Source: Arthrobacter sp. H-02-3 (GTDB lineage: Bacteria > Actinomycetota > Actinomycetes > Actinomycetales > Micrococcaceae). Taken from it: a stretch of DNA of 64,000 nt. Below, piece after piece: positions 34,444 through 43,122 of the stretch (its first letter is position 1; every line of letters starts with the position of its first letter). Both the position numbers and the translations under genes were made by a program. The notes beneath the pieces are model-generated. The model was not told the DNA's origin, did not search any database, and saw only the letters and a list, made by a program, of their open reading frames with translations. Location: NCBI RefSeq assembly GCF_003097355.1, contig NZ_PYUI01000001.1, positions 434,001-498,000 of the forward strand, read 5' to 3'.

Positions 34444-35769
34444 TCAAGGCACCTGCGGGTCCGGCCGCTCGCAGTCTCCGGCCCCGGCGAGCCAGCAGCT
34501 CCGGAGCTTCTCTTCCAGAAACCGGTGTTCCGCCGCGCTCCCGGCAAGCTCCAGCGCCCGCCGGTAGGCCCCGGCAGCCTCCGGAGCGCGGTCCAGGCGC
34601 ACCAGGAAGTCGGCGCGGACGGCGTGGAAGAGGTAGTAATTGTCCAGTCCCAGGCTCTCAACCTCCGACAACCCGGCAGCGGGACCGTGCAGCTCCGCCA
34701 CGGCGACGGCGCGGTTGAGGGCCACGACCGGTCCGGGTGCGACGGCCAGGAGCAGGTCATACAACTGCAGGATCTGCGCCCAGTCGGTGCCGCGGGCGGT
34801 CGCGGCGTCGCTGTGGACGGCGTTGATCGCGGCCTGAAGCTGATAGGGCCCCGGCCGGTTCCGGCGCAGGCACTGACGCACCAGCTCCTGGCCCTCGGCG
34901 GCCAGCGCCCTGTCCCACTGCTGCCGGTCCTGTTCAGGCAGCAGCACGAGTCCGCCGTCGGGAGTAAACCGCGCGGCGCGGCGGGACTCGATGAGCAGCA
35001 TCAATGCCAGCAGTCCCCTCGCCTCCGGTTCGTCCGGCATGAGGGACGTCAACAGCCTGCCAAGCCGGATGGCCTCCCAACAGAGCTCCGTACGGCCGGG
35101 GCTGTCCGCGGGGCCGGCGCTGTAGCCTTCGTTGAAGATGAGGTAGACGACGGCGAGCACCGATTTCAGCCGCTCTGGCAGGTCGGCGCCCTGCGGGACG
35201 CGGTAGGGGATCTTGGCGTCACGGATTTTCGCCTTGGCCCGGACCAGCCGCTGGGCCATGGTGCTCTCCGGAACGAGGAAGGCCCGGGCGATCTCCGGCG
35301 TCGTCAGTCCGCCCAGAAGCCGCAGCGTGAGCGCCACCTGGGCGGGCCTGGCCAGGGCCGGATGGCAGCAGGTGAAAATCAGCCGCAAAGTGTCGTCGTC
35401 CACGTTGTCGATTCCTGCCTGGTCCGCCAGGAGCTGCTCGTCCGCGGCCGGTGCTGATCCGTTCCCCGCCGGTGCCGCAGACAGGAAAGCGGCCTGTGCG
35501 TATTTGTCCTCGCGCGAGGACTCCCGCCGGAGCCGGTCGATGGCCCGGCGCCGTGCCGTGGTGATGATCCAGCCGGCCGGGCTGGGCGGGACGCCTGCCG
35601 AGGGCCAGTGCCGGACCGCCGCCGTGAAGGCATCCTGGACGGCGTCCTCGGCTATATCGATGTTCCCGAACGTGCGCGTCAGGACGGCTACTGCCCGGCC
35701 GTATTCGTTCCGGAAGACCCGGGCAATGTCCGCCTCGGTGGCACCGGCGCGGTGGCCATGACCGTTCAC
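34444..35769 (-). CDS. ECF42-type RNA polymerase sigma factor (DUF6596 C-terminal domain)
   Basis: A 441-residue extracytoplasmic-function sigma factor. Region 2 includes EYGRAVAVLTRTFGNIDIAEDAVQDAFTAAVRHWP and WIITTARRRAIDRLRRES; region 4 includes TLRLLGGLTTPEIARAFLVPESTMAQRLVRAKAKIR. The C-terminal half (about 190-420) is the TPR-like extension of the ECF42 group, with YLIFNEGYSA and LCWEAIRLGRLL. ECF42 genes are normally paired with a DGPF protein, exactly as here. The output promoters are unknown. Confidence 0.9.
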   Translation of the reverse strand: MNGHGHRAGATEADIARVFRNEYGRAVAVLTRTFGNIDIAEDAVQDAFTAAVRHWPSAGVPPSPAGWIITTARRRAIDRLRRESSREDKYAQAAFLSAAPAGNGSAPAADEQLLADQAGIDNVDDDTLRLIFTCCHPALARPAQVALTLRLLGGLTTPEIARAFLVPESTMAQRLVRAKAKIRDAKIPYRVPQGADLPERLKSVLAVVYLIFNEGYSAGPADSPGRTELCWEAIRLGRLLTSLMPDEPEARGLLALMLLIESRRAARFTPDGGLVLLPEQDRQQWDRALAAEGQELVRQCLRRNRPGPYQLQAAINAVHSDAATARGTDWAQILQLYDLLLAVAPGPVVALNRAVAVAELHGPAAGLSEVESLGLDNYYLFHAVRADFLVRLDRAPEAAGAYRRALELAGSAAEHRFLEEKLRSCWLAGAGDCERPDPQVP

Positions 35770-35790
35770 GGCAGCGTTCCCGTCCGGAGG

Positions 35791-36132
35791 CTAGTGCTGG
35801 AAGGGACGGACTTCAACGGGAAGGGTCGTGACGCCGGCCAGCTTCCGGGCCCAGCCGAGGGCCGCGTCCAGGTCCTGGGCTTCGATGACGGTGAAACCGC
35901 CCAAGTGCTCTTTGCCTTCGGTGAACGGGCCGTCGGTGATAAGAATCTCGCCGTCACGGGGCCGGAGGACGGTGGCGGACTCCGCGGGGTGCAGTCCGGC
36001 GGCGAACACCCAGGCCCCGGCTGCCTGCATCTCACGGTTCAGGGCCGCCAGGTCCCGCATGATCGGTTCGAGGACCTCAGGTCCCGGGACCGGGCCGTCC
36101 GGCTGGTAAATGCTGAGCAGGTACTGCGACAT
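35791..36132 (-). CDS. DGPF-domain (YCII-related) partner of the ECF42 sigma factor
   Basis: A 113-residue protein starting MSQYLLSIYQPDG. ILITDGPFTEGKEHLGGFTVI contains the name-giving DGPF motif. It is the first gene of a two-gene operon with the sigma factor 21 bp downstream. DGPF proteins accompany ECF42 sigma factors without acting as classical anti-sigma factors. ATG 36132 is preferred because the open upstream part (17 codons) is not conserved-looking. Confidence 0.88.
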   Translation of the reverse strand: MSQYLLSIYQPDGPVPGPEVLEPIMRDLAALNREMQAAGAWVFAAGLHPAESATVLRPRDGEILITDGPFTEGKEHLGGFTVIEAQDLDAALGWARKLAGVTTLPVEVRPFQH

Positions 36133-36269
36133 TTCAGGTGCCTCCTTGTCGAATCCGCCGGCGGCGTGCCGGCCTCTCAGCATCTACACGAACGGAACCC
36201 CTGCAGATCGACACTTCCAAGCGGCACTTCCAATCGAACCCGCAGGATTCGCAGCGGACACTGACCAGG

Positions 36270-37274
36270 TCAGGAAACCTTCTCCGGGGACTGGAGCTGC
36301 GCCGGCGGCCGCTGCGCCACATGCGGTGCGGGGTCGAGCGGCCCCTCGAACACCAGTTGGTCCAGGCGGCGGAGGATGAGTCCCTCGCGCAGCGCCCACG
36401 GGCAGATCTCCATGCTGGCGAACTCGAACATTTCCAAGGCGGCCTCCGCGACGAGCGCGCCGGCGAGGACCTGCGGCGCCCGGGCCTCGGAGACGCCGGG
36501 CAGGTGGAACCTGTCCCCGATCTCCATGGCCGAGACACGCTGCGCCCAAAGCCCCAGGTCCAGCGCCTGCAGCTCGCGCTTGACGTACGGACCGGCGGCA
36601 CTGGGGGCGGCCCCTGCGATCCTGGCGAGGGACCGGAAGGTCTTGGACGTGCCCGCCACATGGTTGGGCCTGCCCAGTTTCTCGAATTTGCGCACGGCGG
36701 GCTTTAGCGTGGAGCGGATGTAGCGGCGCAGCTCCTTGATGCTTTTGGCCGAGGGCGGGTCTCCGGGGAGCCAGTCGCGCGTCAGCCGGCTGGCCCCGAG
36801 CGGCACGGACATTGCCAGCTCGGGGAGTTCGTCCTGTCCGAGGGCCATCTCGAAGGAGCCGCCGCCGATGTCCAGGTTCAGGATGGGCCCGGCGCCCCAG
36901 CCGTACCAGCGGCGGACGGCGAAGAACGTCATGGACGCCTCTTCGCTGCCGGTGAGTTCCCGGAGGGTGACCGTGGTTTCATGCTTGACGCGGGCCAGGA
37001 CCTCCGCGCCGTTGGTGGCCTCGCGGATGGCCGAGGTGCAGAACGCGAGGAGGTCGTCGGCTTTGTGCTTGGCGGCGAATTCCCACGCTTCAAGGACGAA
37101 CTCGACAAGCTCATGCTGGCCGGCGTCGTTGATGTTGCCGTCGCCGTCGAGGAACTGCACGAGGGACAACGGCCGCTTGTGTGAAGCGAAAGGGACCGGC
37201 CGGGCGCCGGGGTGTGCGTCGACCAGCAGGAGGTGGACGGTATTGGACCCGATATCGAGGACGCCTAGACGCAT
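36270..37274 (-). CDS. Ppx/GppA-family exopolyphosphatase
   Basis: A 334-residue ASKHA-fold enzyme: VLDIGSNTVHLLLVDAHPG is phosphate-1, TSAIREATNGAEVL is the catalytic-loop region, and LNLDIGGGSFEMALG is phosphate-2. It hydrolyses polyphosphate or (p)ppGpp. It is the short (about 330 aa) actinobacterial form without the C-terminal HD-like part of E. coli Ppx. ProC, Ppx and an SseB-like protein cluster here on one strand. Confidence 0.9.
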   Translation of the reverse strand: MRLGVLDIGSNTVHLLLVDAHPGARPVPFASHKRPLSLVQFLDGDGNINDAGQHELVEFVLEAWEFAAKHKADDLLAFCTSAIREATNGAEVLARVKHETTVTLRELTGSEEASMTFFAVRRWYGWGAGPILNLDIGGGSFEMALGQDELPELAMSVPLGASRLTRDWLPGDPPSAKSIKELRRYIRSTLKPAVRKFEKLGRPNHVAGTSKTFRSLARIAGAAPSAAGPYVKRELQALDLGLWAQRVSAMEIGDRFHLPGVSEARAPQVLAGALVAEAALEMFEFASMEICPWALREGLILRRLDQLVFEGPLDPAPHVAQRPPAQLQSPEKVS

Positions 37275-37358
37275 GTTGCCATTATTGCCCCCACTGAAGC
37301 GGCTGGTCTAACTGCGACGGCGGTATTCGCGAAGACTACCGCCGTCCGGGACGCTGGC

Positions 37359-37832
37359 TCAGGCGAGGTCCGTACCCTGCGCCGGGTGGTCCGCGGACCC
37401 GGCAGTACCGTCCGCGAACTCGTCGGAGGGCTTGAAGTCGCGGCGGATGTTGGCCACTCCCTCCGGATCGATTTCAAAGCCGTAGGCGGCCCCCGGGTTG
37501 ATCACCATGCCGAGCTCGTCGCCGAGGTTGCCAATGATCGCGGCGCCCTGTGTGCCCAGCACGTTGGGAGCGGCCGCGAGATACTGCTCGGTGACGCGGC
37601 TCGGGTGCGAGAAGACGGCCAGAACCGGCTTGCCCGAGGAATTCGCGAGGACCAGCGGCTCCACCTGGGAGTCGGGGCCCTCGAGGGCGTCGGAGCTGAC
37701 CACGTAGACCTCGTTGTTGAGGAAGGCCAGGATCACGTCCACCGGGTTGGCGTCCGGCTGCTCCCCCCGGGCAAGCTGCTCTTCGAGCTCGTTCAGCGGC
37801 TGGTTGTCCAGGTGTGCGGGCTGTTCAGTCAT
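37359..37832 (-). CDS. SseB-family protein
   Basis: A 157-residue protein. PVDVILAFLNNEVYVVSS, GKPVLAVFSHPSRVTEQYLAAAP and GDELGMVINPGAAYGFEIDPEGVANIRRDF follow the SseB N-terminal-domain pattern (beta-rich, ending in the conserved NPG...DP segment). SseB was named for enhanced serine sensitivity; its biochemical role is unknown. It starts 117 bp beyond the topA stop, with a strong palindrome between. Confidence 0.78.
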   Translation of the reverse strand: MTEQPAHLDNQPLNELEEQLARGEQPDANPVDVILAFLNNEVYVVSSDALEGPDSQVEPLVLANSSGKPVLAVFSHPSRVTEQYLAAAPNVLGTQGAAIIGNLGDELGMVINPGAAYGFEIDPEGVANIRRDFKPSDEFADGTAGSADHPAQGTDLA

Positions 37833-37876
37833 GGTCCTACTCGATCACGTCCGCGCCCGCTCCGCAAACGCAGAAT

Positions 37877-37932
37877 CGCCGGAAAGCTGCGGAGTTGCCG
37901 GAAAATTCCGGCGACTCCGCAGCTTTCCGGCG
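37877..37932. terminator. 56-bp near-perfect palindrome after topA
   Basis: Two 27-nt arms match at 26 positions with a 2-nt centre. The left arm starts CGCCGGAAAGCTGCGGAGT and the right arm ends ACTCCGCAGCTTTCCGGCG (19-bp perfect outer stem), with GCCGGAA/TTCCGGC inside. It lies 17 bp past the topA stop. It could form a very stable terminator or cruciform; there is no T tract, so a REP-like role is also possible. Confidence 0.7.
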
Positions 37933-37949
37933 AACCCGGTGTGGCTCGG

Positions 37950-40688
37950 CTACTTCTTGGCCGGCGTCTTCCGGGCCGGGGCCTTGCGGGCCGTCGTCGT
38001 GCGCTTGACCGGGCCCCTGGCGCGCTTCTCCGCGAGGAGTTCGACGGCCTGTTCCCGGGTGAGCTCCTCCAGCGAGGTGGAGCGCGGCACGGTGATGTTG
38101 GTGATGCCGTCGGTGATGTACGGGCCGAACCGGCCTTCCTTCACCACGATGTTCTTCTCCGAGACCGGGTCCGGGCCGAACTCGGCCAGCGGCGGCACGG
38201 CGGCACGGGCGCCGCGCTGCTTGGGCTGCGAGTAGATCTCCAGCGCCTGTTCCAGCGTGATCGTGAAGATTTCCTCCTCGGAGCCGATGGAGCGGGAGTC
38301 CGTGCCCTTCTTCAGGTACGGGCCGAACCTGCCGTTCTGCACCGTGATCGGGTTGCCCTCGGCGTCCTGGCCCAGCACGCGGGGCAGGCTCATGAGCTGC
38401 AGGGCCTCGTCCAGGCTGACCGTCTCCACGCTCATCGAGGCGAACAGGGAACCCGTACGCGGTTTGGCCTTGACGGGCTTCTTCGGCGGCTTCGGCTTGC
38501 CGTTCTTGTAGTACTCCACGGGCTGGCTGGCCAGCTGCTCCTCGGTCATTTCCGGGATGATCTCGGTGACGTAGGCGCCATAGCGGCCGTTCTTGGCCAC
38601 GACCGTGTGCCCGGTGTGCGGGTCCGTGCCGAGGACGCGCTCTTCCGGGGCCGCGGTCTCCATGAGTTCAATGGCTTTGGCGGCGGTGAGCTCGTCCGGC
38701 GCCAGGTCCTCGGGGACGTTGGCGCGGGCGGCTTCAACCACTTCGCCGGTCTTGGGATCGACCGTCGGGACGGAGCTTTCCAGGTACGGGCCGAATTTCC
38801 CGACCCGCAGCGTGATGCCCTCGGCGATCGGAATCGAGTTGATTTCGCGGGCGTCGATCTCGCCGAGGTTGTTGACGATGCTCAGCAGGCCGGGCTCAGC
38901 GTCTTCACCGAAGTAGAAGTGCTTGAGCCAAGCGGGTCCGGCCGCCTGTCCGTTGGCGATCTTGTCCAGGTCAGCTTCCATGTCGGCCGTGAACTCGTAG
39001 TCCACGTAGTCGTGGAAGTGCTGTTCAAGCAGCCGGATCACGGAGAACGCGATCCAGCTCGGGACCAGCGCGGAACCCTGCTTCCGGACGTAGCCGCGGT
39101 CCTGGATGGTGGAGATGGTGGAGGCGTAGGTGGACGGACGACCGATGCCCTTCTTTTCCAGCTCAGCGGTCAGCGATGCTTCCGTGTAGCGCGGGGGCGG
39201 CGAGGTCTCGTGGCCGACGGCGACGATGTCCGAGGCGGTCAGGGAGTCGTCCTTGGCCACGTTCGGCAGGCGGCGGGCTTCCTCGGAGTCGTCATCGCCG
39301 CGGCTTTCGTCCTTGCCCTCTTCATAGGCGGCCAGGAAACCGGGGAAGGTGATGACAGTGCCGGAGGCGGAGAATTCCGCGTCGCGGCCGGCAGCAGCGC
39401 CGCCCACGGTCACGGCGCCCAGGCGGATGGTGGCGGTGGAGCCCTTGGCATCAGCCATCTGCGAGGCGACGGTGCGCTTCCAGATCAGCTCGTAGAGCCG
39501 GAATTCGTCGCCGGAGAGCTGCTTGGCGACCTGGGCCGGGGTGCGGAAGGAGTCGCCAGCGGGGCGGATGGCCTCGTGGGCCTCCTGGGCGTTGGCGGCC
39601 TTGCTGGTGTAGACCCTCGGGGACTGGGGCACGTATTCCGTGCCGTACAGCTCGGCTGCCTGTCGCCGGGCGGCGGTGACGGCTTCGTCGCTCAATGCGG
39701 ACGAGTCCGTGCGCATATAGGTGATGTAGCCGTTTTCGTAGAGCCGCTGGGCCACCTGCATGGTGCTCTTGGAGGAGAAGCGCAGCTTGCGGCCGGCCTC
39801 CTGCTGCAGCGTCGAGGTGGTGAACGGCGCCGCCGGGCGGCGGGTGTACGGCTTGGTGTCGACAGAACGGACGCGGAAATCAGCGGTCTGCAGGCCGACC
39901 GCCAAGGCGGTGGCGAGTTCCTCGTTGAGGTGGACGACGTTGCGGGAGGTGAGTTCGCCGTTGTCATTGAAGTCGCGGCCGCTGGCCACCTTGGAGCCGT
40001 CCACGGCAGCGAGTTTCGCTTTGAAGGCTCCGGCGTCGGCACCGAACTGGCCGGTCAGGTCCCAGTAAGAGGCAGCCTTGAACGCCATGCGCTCACGCTC
40101 CCGGTCCACCACCATGCGGGTCACGACCGACTGCACCCGGCCGGCGGACAGACCGCGGGCCACCTTGCGCCACAGCACCGGTGAGATCTCGTAGCCGTAG
40201 AGGCGGTCCAGGACGCGCCGGGTTTCCTGTGCGTCCACCAGGTCCTGGTCCACGTCGCGCAGGTTGTCCATGGCGCGGTGGATGGCTTCCTTCGTGATTT
40301 CACCGAAGGTCATCCGGTAGACCGGCACCTTTGGCTTCAGGACTTCCAGCAGGTGCCACGCGATGGCCTCGCCCTCGCGGTCCCCATCGGTTGCGAGATA
40401 GAGCGCATCGGCGTCTTTGAGCTGGGCCTTGAGTTCGGCGACCTTTTTCTTCTTGTCCGCGGACACCACGTAGTACGGCTTAAAGTCGTTTTCAATGTCG
40501 ACGGCGAACTTGCCCAGCGGGGTCTTCTTCAGTTCCGCGGGGAGCTCGGAAGGCTGCGGAAGGTCGCGGATGTGACCAATGGAGGCCTCAACGATGAAGC
40601 CCTCGCCCAAGTACTTGGCGATGGTCTTGCTCTTGGCGGGAGACTCCACGATCACGAGTTTCTTGCCGGTTTTGGCCTTGCTTGGCAC
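37950..40688 (-). CDS. topA: DNA topoisomerase I
   Basis: A 912-residue type IA topoisomerase that relaxes negative supercoils. The TOPRIM domain is KLVIVESPAKSKTIAKYL plus YLATDGDREGEAIAWHL (about 60-130). The active-site tyrosine is in GYITYMRTDSSALS (about residue 310). Instead of zinc fingers, the C-terminus has repeated FGPYL/RYGAYV/RFGPYI modules (about 590-890) and a Lys/Ala/Pro tail, as in other actinobacteria. GTG 40688 has AGGAG 5 nt upstream; the further open frame lacks signals. Confidence 0.96.
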   Translation of the reverse strand: MPSKAKTGKKLVIVESPAKSKTIAKYLGEGFIVEASIGHIRDLPQPSELPAELKKTPLGKFAVDIENDFKPYYVVSADKKKKVAELKAQLKDADALYLATDGDREGEAIAWHLLEVLKPKVPVYRMTFGEITKEAIHRAMDNLRDVDQDLVDAQETRRVLDRLYGYEISPVLWRKVARGLSAGRVQSVVTRMVVDRERERMAFKAASYWDLTGQFGADAGAFKAKLAAVDGSKVASGRDFNDNGELTSRNVVHLNEELATALAVGLQTADFRVRSVDTKPYTRRPAAPFTTSTLQQEAGRKLRFSSKSTMQVAQRLYENGYITYMRTDSSALSDEAVTAARRQAAELYGTEYVPQSPRVYTSKAANAQEAHEAIRPAGDSFRTPAQVAKQLSGDEFRLYELIWKRTVASQMADAKGSTATIRLGAVTVGGAAAGRDAEFSASGTVITFPGFLAAYEEGKDESRGDDDSEEARRLPNVAKDDSLTASDIVAVGHETSPPPRYTEASLTAELEKKGIGRPSTYASTISTIQDRGYVRKQGSALVPSWIAFSVIRLLEQHFHDYVDYEFTADMEADLDKIANGQAAGPAWLKHFYFGEDAEPGLLSIVNNLGEIDAREINSIPIAEGITLRVGKFGPYLESSVPTVDPKTGEVVEAARANVPEDLAPDELTAAKAIELMETAAPEERVLGTDPHTGHTVVAKNGRYGAYVTEIIPEMTEEQLASQPVEYYKNGKPKPPKKPVKAKPRTGSLFASMSVETVSLDEALQLMSLPRVLGQDAEGNPITVQNGRFGPYLKKGTDSRSIGSEEEIFTITLEQALEIYSQPKQRGARAAVPPLAEFGPDPVSEKNIVVKEGRFGPYITDGITNITVPRSTSLEELTREQAVELLAEKRARGPVKRTTTARKAPARKTPAKK

Positions 40689-40859
40689 GGTGCTCCTACA
40701 GAAAAAGGTTGCTCGGGCAGATGCGCCCATACCCGCCTAGTTCACCATATTTTGCAGAATCGCGCGCATCCGGCCGGAAATGACGGCCCCGCGGAGGCGG
40801 GTTCCGGCCGCAAAAGAGCAGGGCGCCCGGTGGTCCTGGAGGCCGCGCCGGGCGGAGGC

Positions 40860-41549
40860 TCAGGCGCTGCCGGCCTCGGGTTTCGCGGCGGCCGGGCCGC
40901 GGTCGTCCGGAATCATCGACCACATGGTGGCCATGCGTTCGGCGCCGTCGGGCACATGGTCCGGATCCTCGAGTTCATAATCGCGCAGGAGGTCGAAGAC
41001 GCGCCGCGTCAACTCGGACCGCTGCTCCGGCGTCAGGTACAGCAGGTTACTCGCCAGCACCACCGACGACGGGCCGTCGCCGGTCTCGCCGCGCTCGCGC
41101 CGTTCGTTGCGGGTCTTGGCGTACGCAAGCACCCGGCGGCGGTAGGCTTCGAGCTCGAGATCAAGGACGGCGAGCTCAGGGCTGGCCACTCCGCCGAGCG
41201 AGTGAATAGTGAAATCGGTGCCGGCAGCCTTCCAGCGCCGCTCCCGGGCGTCCCCTGCCGTAGCTGCGGGGACCACAATGCCCCACTTCTGCAGCGCCCG
41301 CAGGTGGTAGCTCATGGCGCTGGGGGTCAGGCCGGTCTGCGCCGCGAGTTCGGTGGCCGTCCGGCTCACCTGGGTGGAATACAGTTCGGAAATAACCTCC
41401 AGCCGGGCGGCGTGAGCGAGGGCCCGGATCGCCTTCGGGTCGGTGATTTCCACTTGCTTTTCCGGACGATGCCGGCGCTTGGCGGCCGGCGGAGCCGTGG
41501 ACTCCGCCGTCGGGGTTTCTGCATTCACCCCTCCAGTGTATCCAGCCAC
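40860..41549 (-). CDS. ArsR-like winged-helix regulator
   Basis: A 229-residue protein: KAIRALAHAARLEVISELYSTQVSRTATELAAQTGLTPSAMSYHLRALQKWGIVV is an ArsR-type helix-turn-helix (about 38-95), followed by a helical domain with YLTPEQRSELTRRVFDLL. It is divergent from an MFS exporter whose start codon lies in a perfect inverted repeat, so it probably represses that gene. Start GTG 41549 is uncertain; GTG 41528 (VNAETPT) after GGAGG is the alternative. Confidence 0.82.
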   Translation of the reverse strand: MAGYTGGVNAETPTAESTAPPAAKRRHRPEKQVEITDPKAIRALAHAARLEVISELYSTQVSRTATELAAQTGLTPSAMSYHLRALQKWGIVVPAATAGDARERRWKAAGTDFTIHSLGGVASPELAVLDLELEAYRRRVLAYAKTRNERRERGETGDGPSSVVLASNLLYLTPEQRSELTRRVFDLLRDYELEDPDHVPDGAERMATMWSMIPDDRGPAAAKPEAGSA

Positions 41550-41604
41550 TCCAAAATATGAAAGAAATGCTTGACATCTATTGCCGGCCGGGACTAGCTT
41601 CCTA

Positions 41605-41628
41605 TTTATGAAACAGATATTTCATAAA
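41605..41628. promoter_or_regulatory. Operator overlapping an MFS start codon
   Basis: TTTATGAAA-CAGATA-TTTCATAAA: perfect 9-bp arms with a 6-bp spacer. The left arm includes the ATG start (41608-41610) of the MFS gene. A half-site-like ATATGAAAG occurs at 41556-41564, next to a TTGACA (41571-41576) that can serve as the MFS -35 box. It fits a site of the divergent ArsR-like regulator. Confidence 0.65.
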
Positions 41629-43122
41629 TCGTCCGCCCCCTCAGCGGCGGTGCAGCCCCTGTGGCGCAACCGCGATTTCCTGATCGCCAGCACCGCCAGG
41701 TTCGTTGCGACAGCGGGGATGGGCGCCGTCGTCGTGAGCGTCATGCTGCACCTGCAGAACGCGGCCGCTGCCGGGGGAACCCCTGTCGCCGGGCCCTGGC
41801 TCGTGGCTGCCTACCTCTTTTGCTCAGCGCTGCCGCTGGTCCTGCTGGCCCCTTGGGCCGGCCGGCTCGCCGACACCAGGGACTCCCGCACGCTGGCGAC
41901 GGCGGCCTCTGCTGTCAGTGCCGCCGCCGTCGCCGGCATGGGCCTGAGCATGCAGTATGTGGAGAACTACCTGCCCGTGCTTTTTGCCATGACGTTCCTG
42001 CTCGACGCGGCCCAGGCCGTGGCCGGCCCCACCTGGCAGGCCCTGCTGCCCCGGCTCGTCGGCGAGGACCGCACCCCGCGGGCGATGGGGACCATGCAGG
42101 CGACCGTCATGATTGCCGGCATGGCCGGCCCGGCCGCGGGCGGCATGCTCAGCGGCTGGGGCGGCGCCGGGCTCGTGTTCGCCGTGGCCAGCGGCTGCTA
42201 TGTCGCCATGGGGCTGGGCGCCCTGCTAATCAGAACCCGCCGCGGCACGGCGGCCGAACGGGCCGGCCAGGCGAAGCCCGCACTGCTCGACGGGCTGCGC
42301 CTGATCCGCCGGGACAGCTTGGTCTGGGCCCTGGTCCTGGGGGCGATGTTCTTTATCGTCGTGGGCGAGGCCACGAATGTTCTTGAAGTGTTCCTGGCCC
42401 GCGGCGAACTTGGCGCCACCGAGACGCAGTATGGCCTCCTGGCCGCGGCGTTCGGCCTCGGCATGGCGGGCGGGGCCGCGATGGCCGGCAGGATCACCAC
42501 GCCGGCGTTACGGCTGCGCGTGCTGCTGGCCTCCATGGCCCTGGTCTCGGCGTTCCTGGGCATCACGGGGATGGTCCCCACCGTGGAGATGCTCTTTGTG
42601 GCCTACACGGGGACGGGAATGGCCTGCGGCGTCCTGAATGCCTGCTTCGGGGCGATCGCGATCCTCCGGATACCCGAACGCGGCCGGGGCCAGGCCATGG
42701 CGATCGTCGGCGGGATGACACGCGCCGTCTCGATCGCCGCCCTGGCCCTGGGCGGGCTGCTGGGCGCACTGGTGCCGGTGCGTGTCAGCTTCCTGCTCAC
42801 CGGGGCCATCGCGGTGCTGGTCACTCTTGCCCTCACCGCGTACGTCCTGCCGAGGTTCGGCCGGGAGGACGCACGCGGTATCGAGGCGGCGCCTGCCGTC
42901 ACGGCCGCCGGGGCTGGAACGGCAGGCATGAGGGCGCCAGACACGGTTGCGGCGGCGCCTGCCGTCTCAGGCCGGCAGCAGGAAGCCGTCGCGAACCAGG
43001 TTACCGACTTCGGTCAGGAGGCCGGCGCGGAACTGCGCGCCGTCGAACCCCTCATAGCCGCCCAGCAGGGCCTCGAGGGCGCCGATGATCTGCCCGACAG
43101 AGAGGTCGCCGTCGCACGCTGA
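41608..43122 (+). CDS. MFS transporter (drug-efflux type)
   Basis: A 504-residue protein with about 12 helices in the first 415 residues. WAGRLADTRDSRTLATAAS (loop 2-3) and DAAQAVAGPTWQALLPRLV resemble the DHA3/enterobactin-exporter-like group. ATG 41608 (MKQIFHKSS) lies in the operator described above. After YVLPRFGRED the coding frame runs on as a 90-residue Ala/Gly-rich tail, the last 52 codons overlapping antisense to the next gene. The tail looks like read-through of a lost stop. Substrate unknown. Confidence 0.82.
   Translation: MKQIFHKSSAPSAAVQPLWRNRDFLIASTARFVATAGMGAVVVSVMLHLQNAAAAGGTPVAGPWLVAAYLFCSALPLVLLAPWAGRLADTRDSRTLATAASAVSAAAVAGMGLSMQYVENYLPVLFAMTFLLDAAQAVAGPTWQALLPRLVGEDRTPRAMGTMQATVMIAGMAGPAAGGMLSGWGGAGLVFAVASGCYVAMGLGALLIRTRRGTAAERAGQAKPALLDGLRLIRRDSLVWALVLGAMFFIVVGEATNVLEVFLARGELGATETQYGLLAAAFGLGMAGGAAMAGRITTPALRLRVLLASMALVSAFLGITGMVPTVEMLFVAYTGTGMACGVLNACFGAIAILRIPERGRGQAMAIVGGMTRAVSIAALALGGLLGALVPVRVSFLLTGAIAVLVTLALTAYVLPRFGREDARGIEAAPAVTAAGAGTAGMRAPDTVAAAPAVSGRQQEAVANQVTDFGQEAGAELRAVEPLIAAQQGLEGADDLPDREVAVAR

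Noticed and set aside
37386..40184. 932-residue plus-strand open frame
   Set aside because: Shadow of topA and the SseB-like gene; typical of antisense frames in high-GC DNA.
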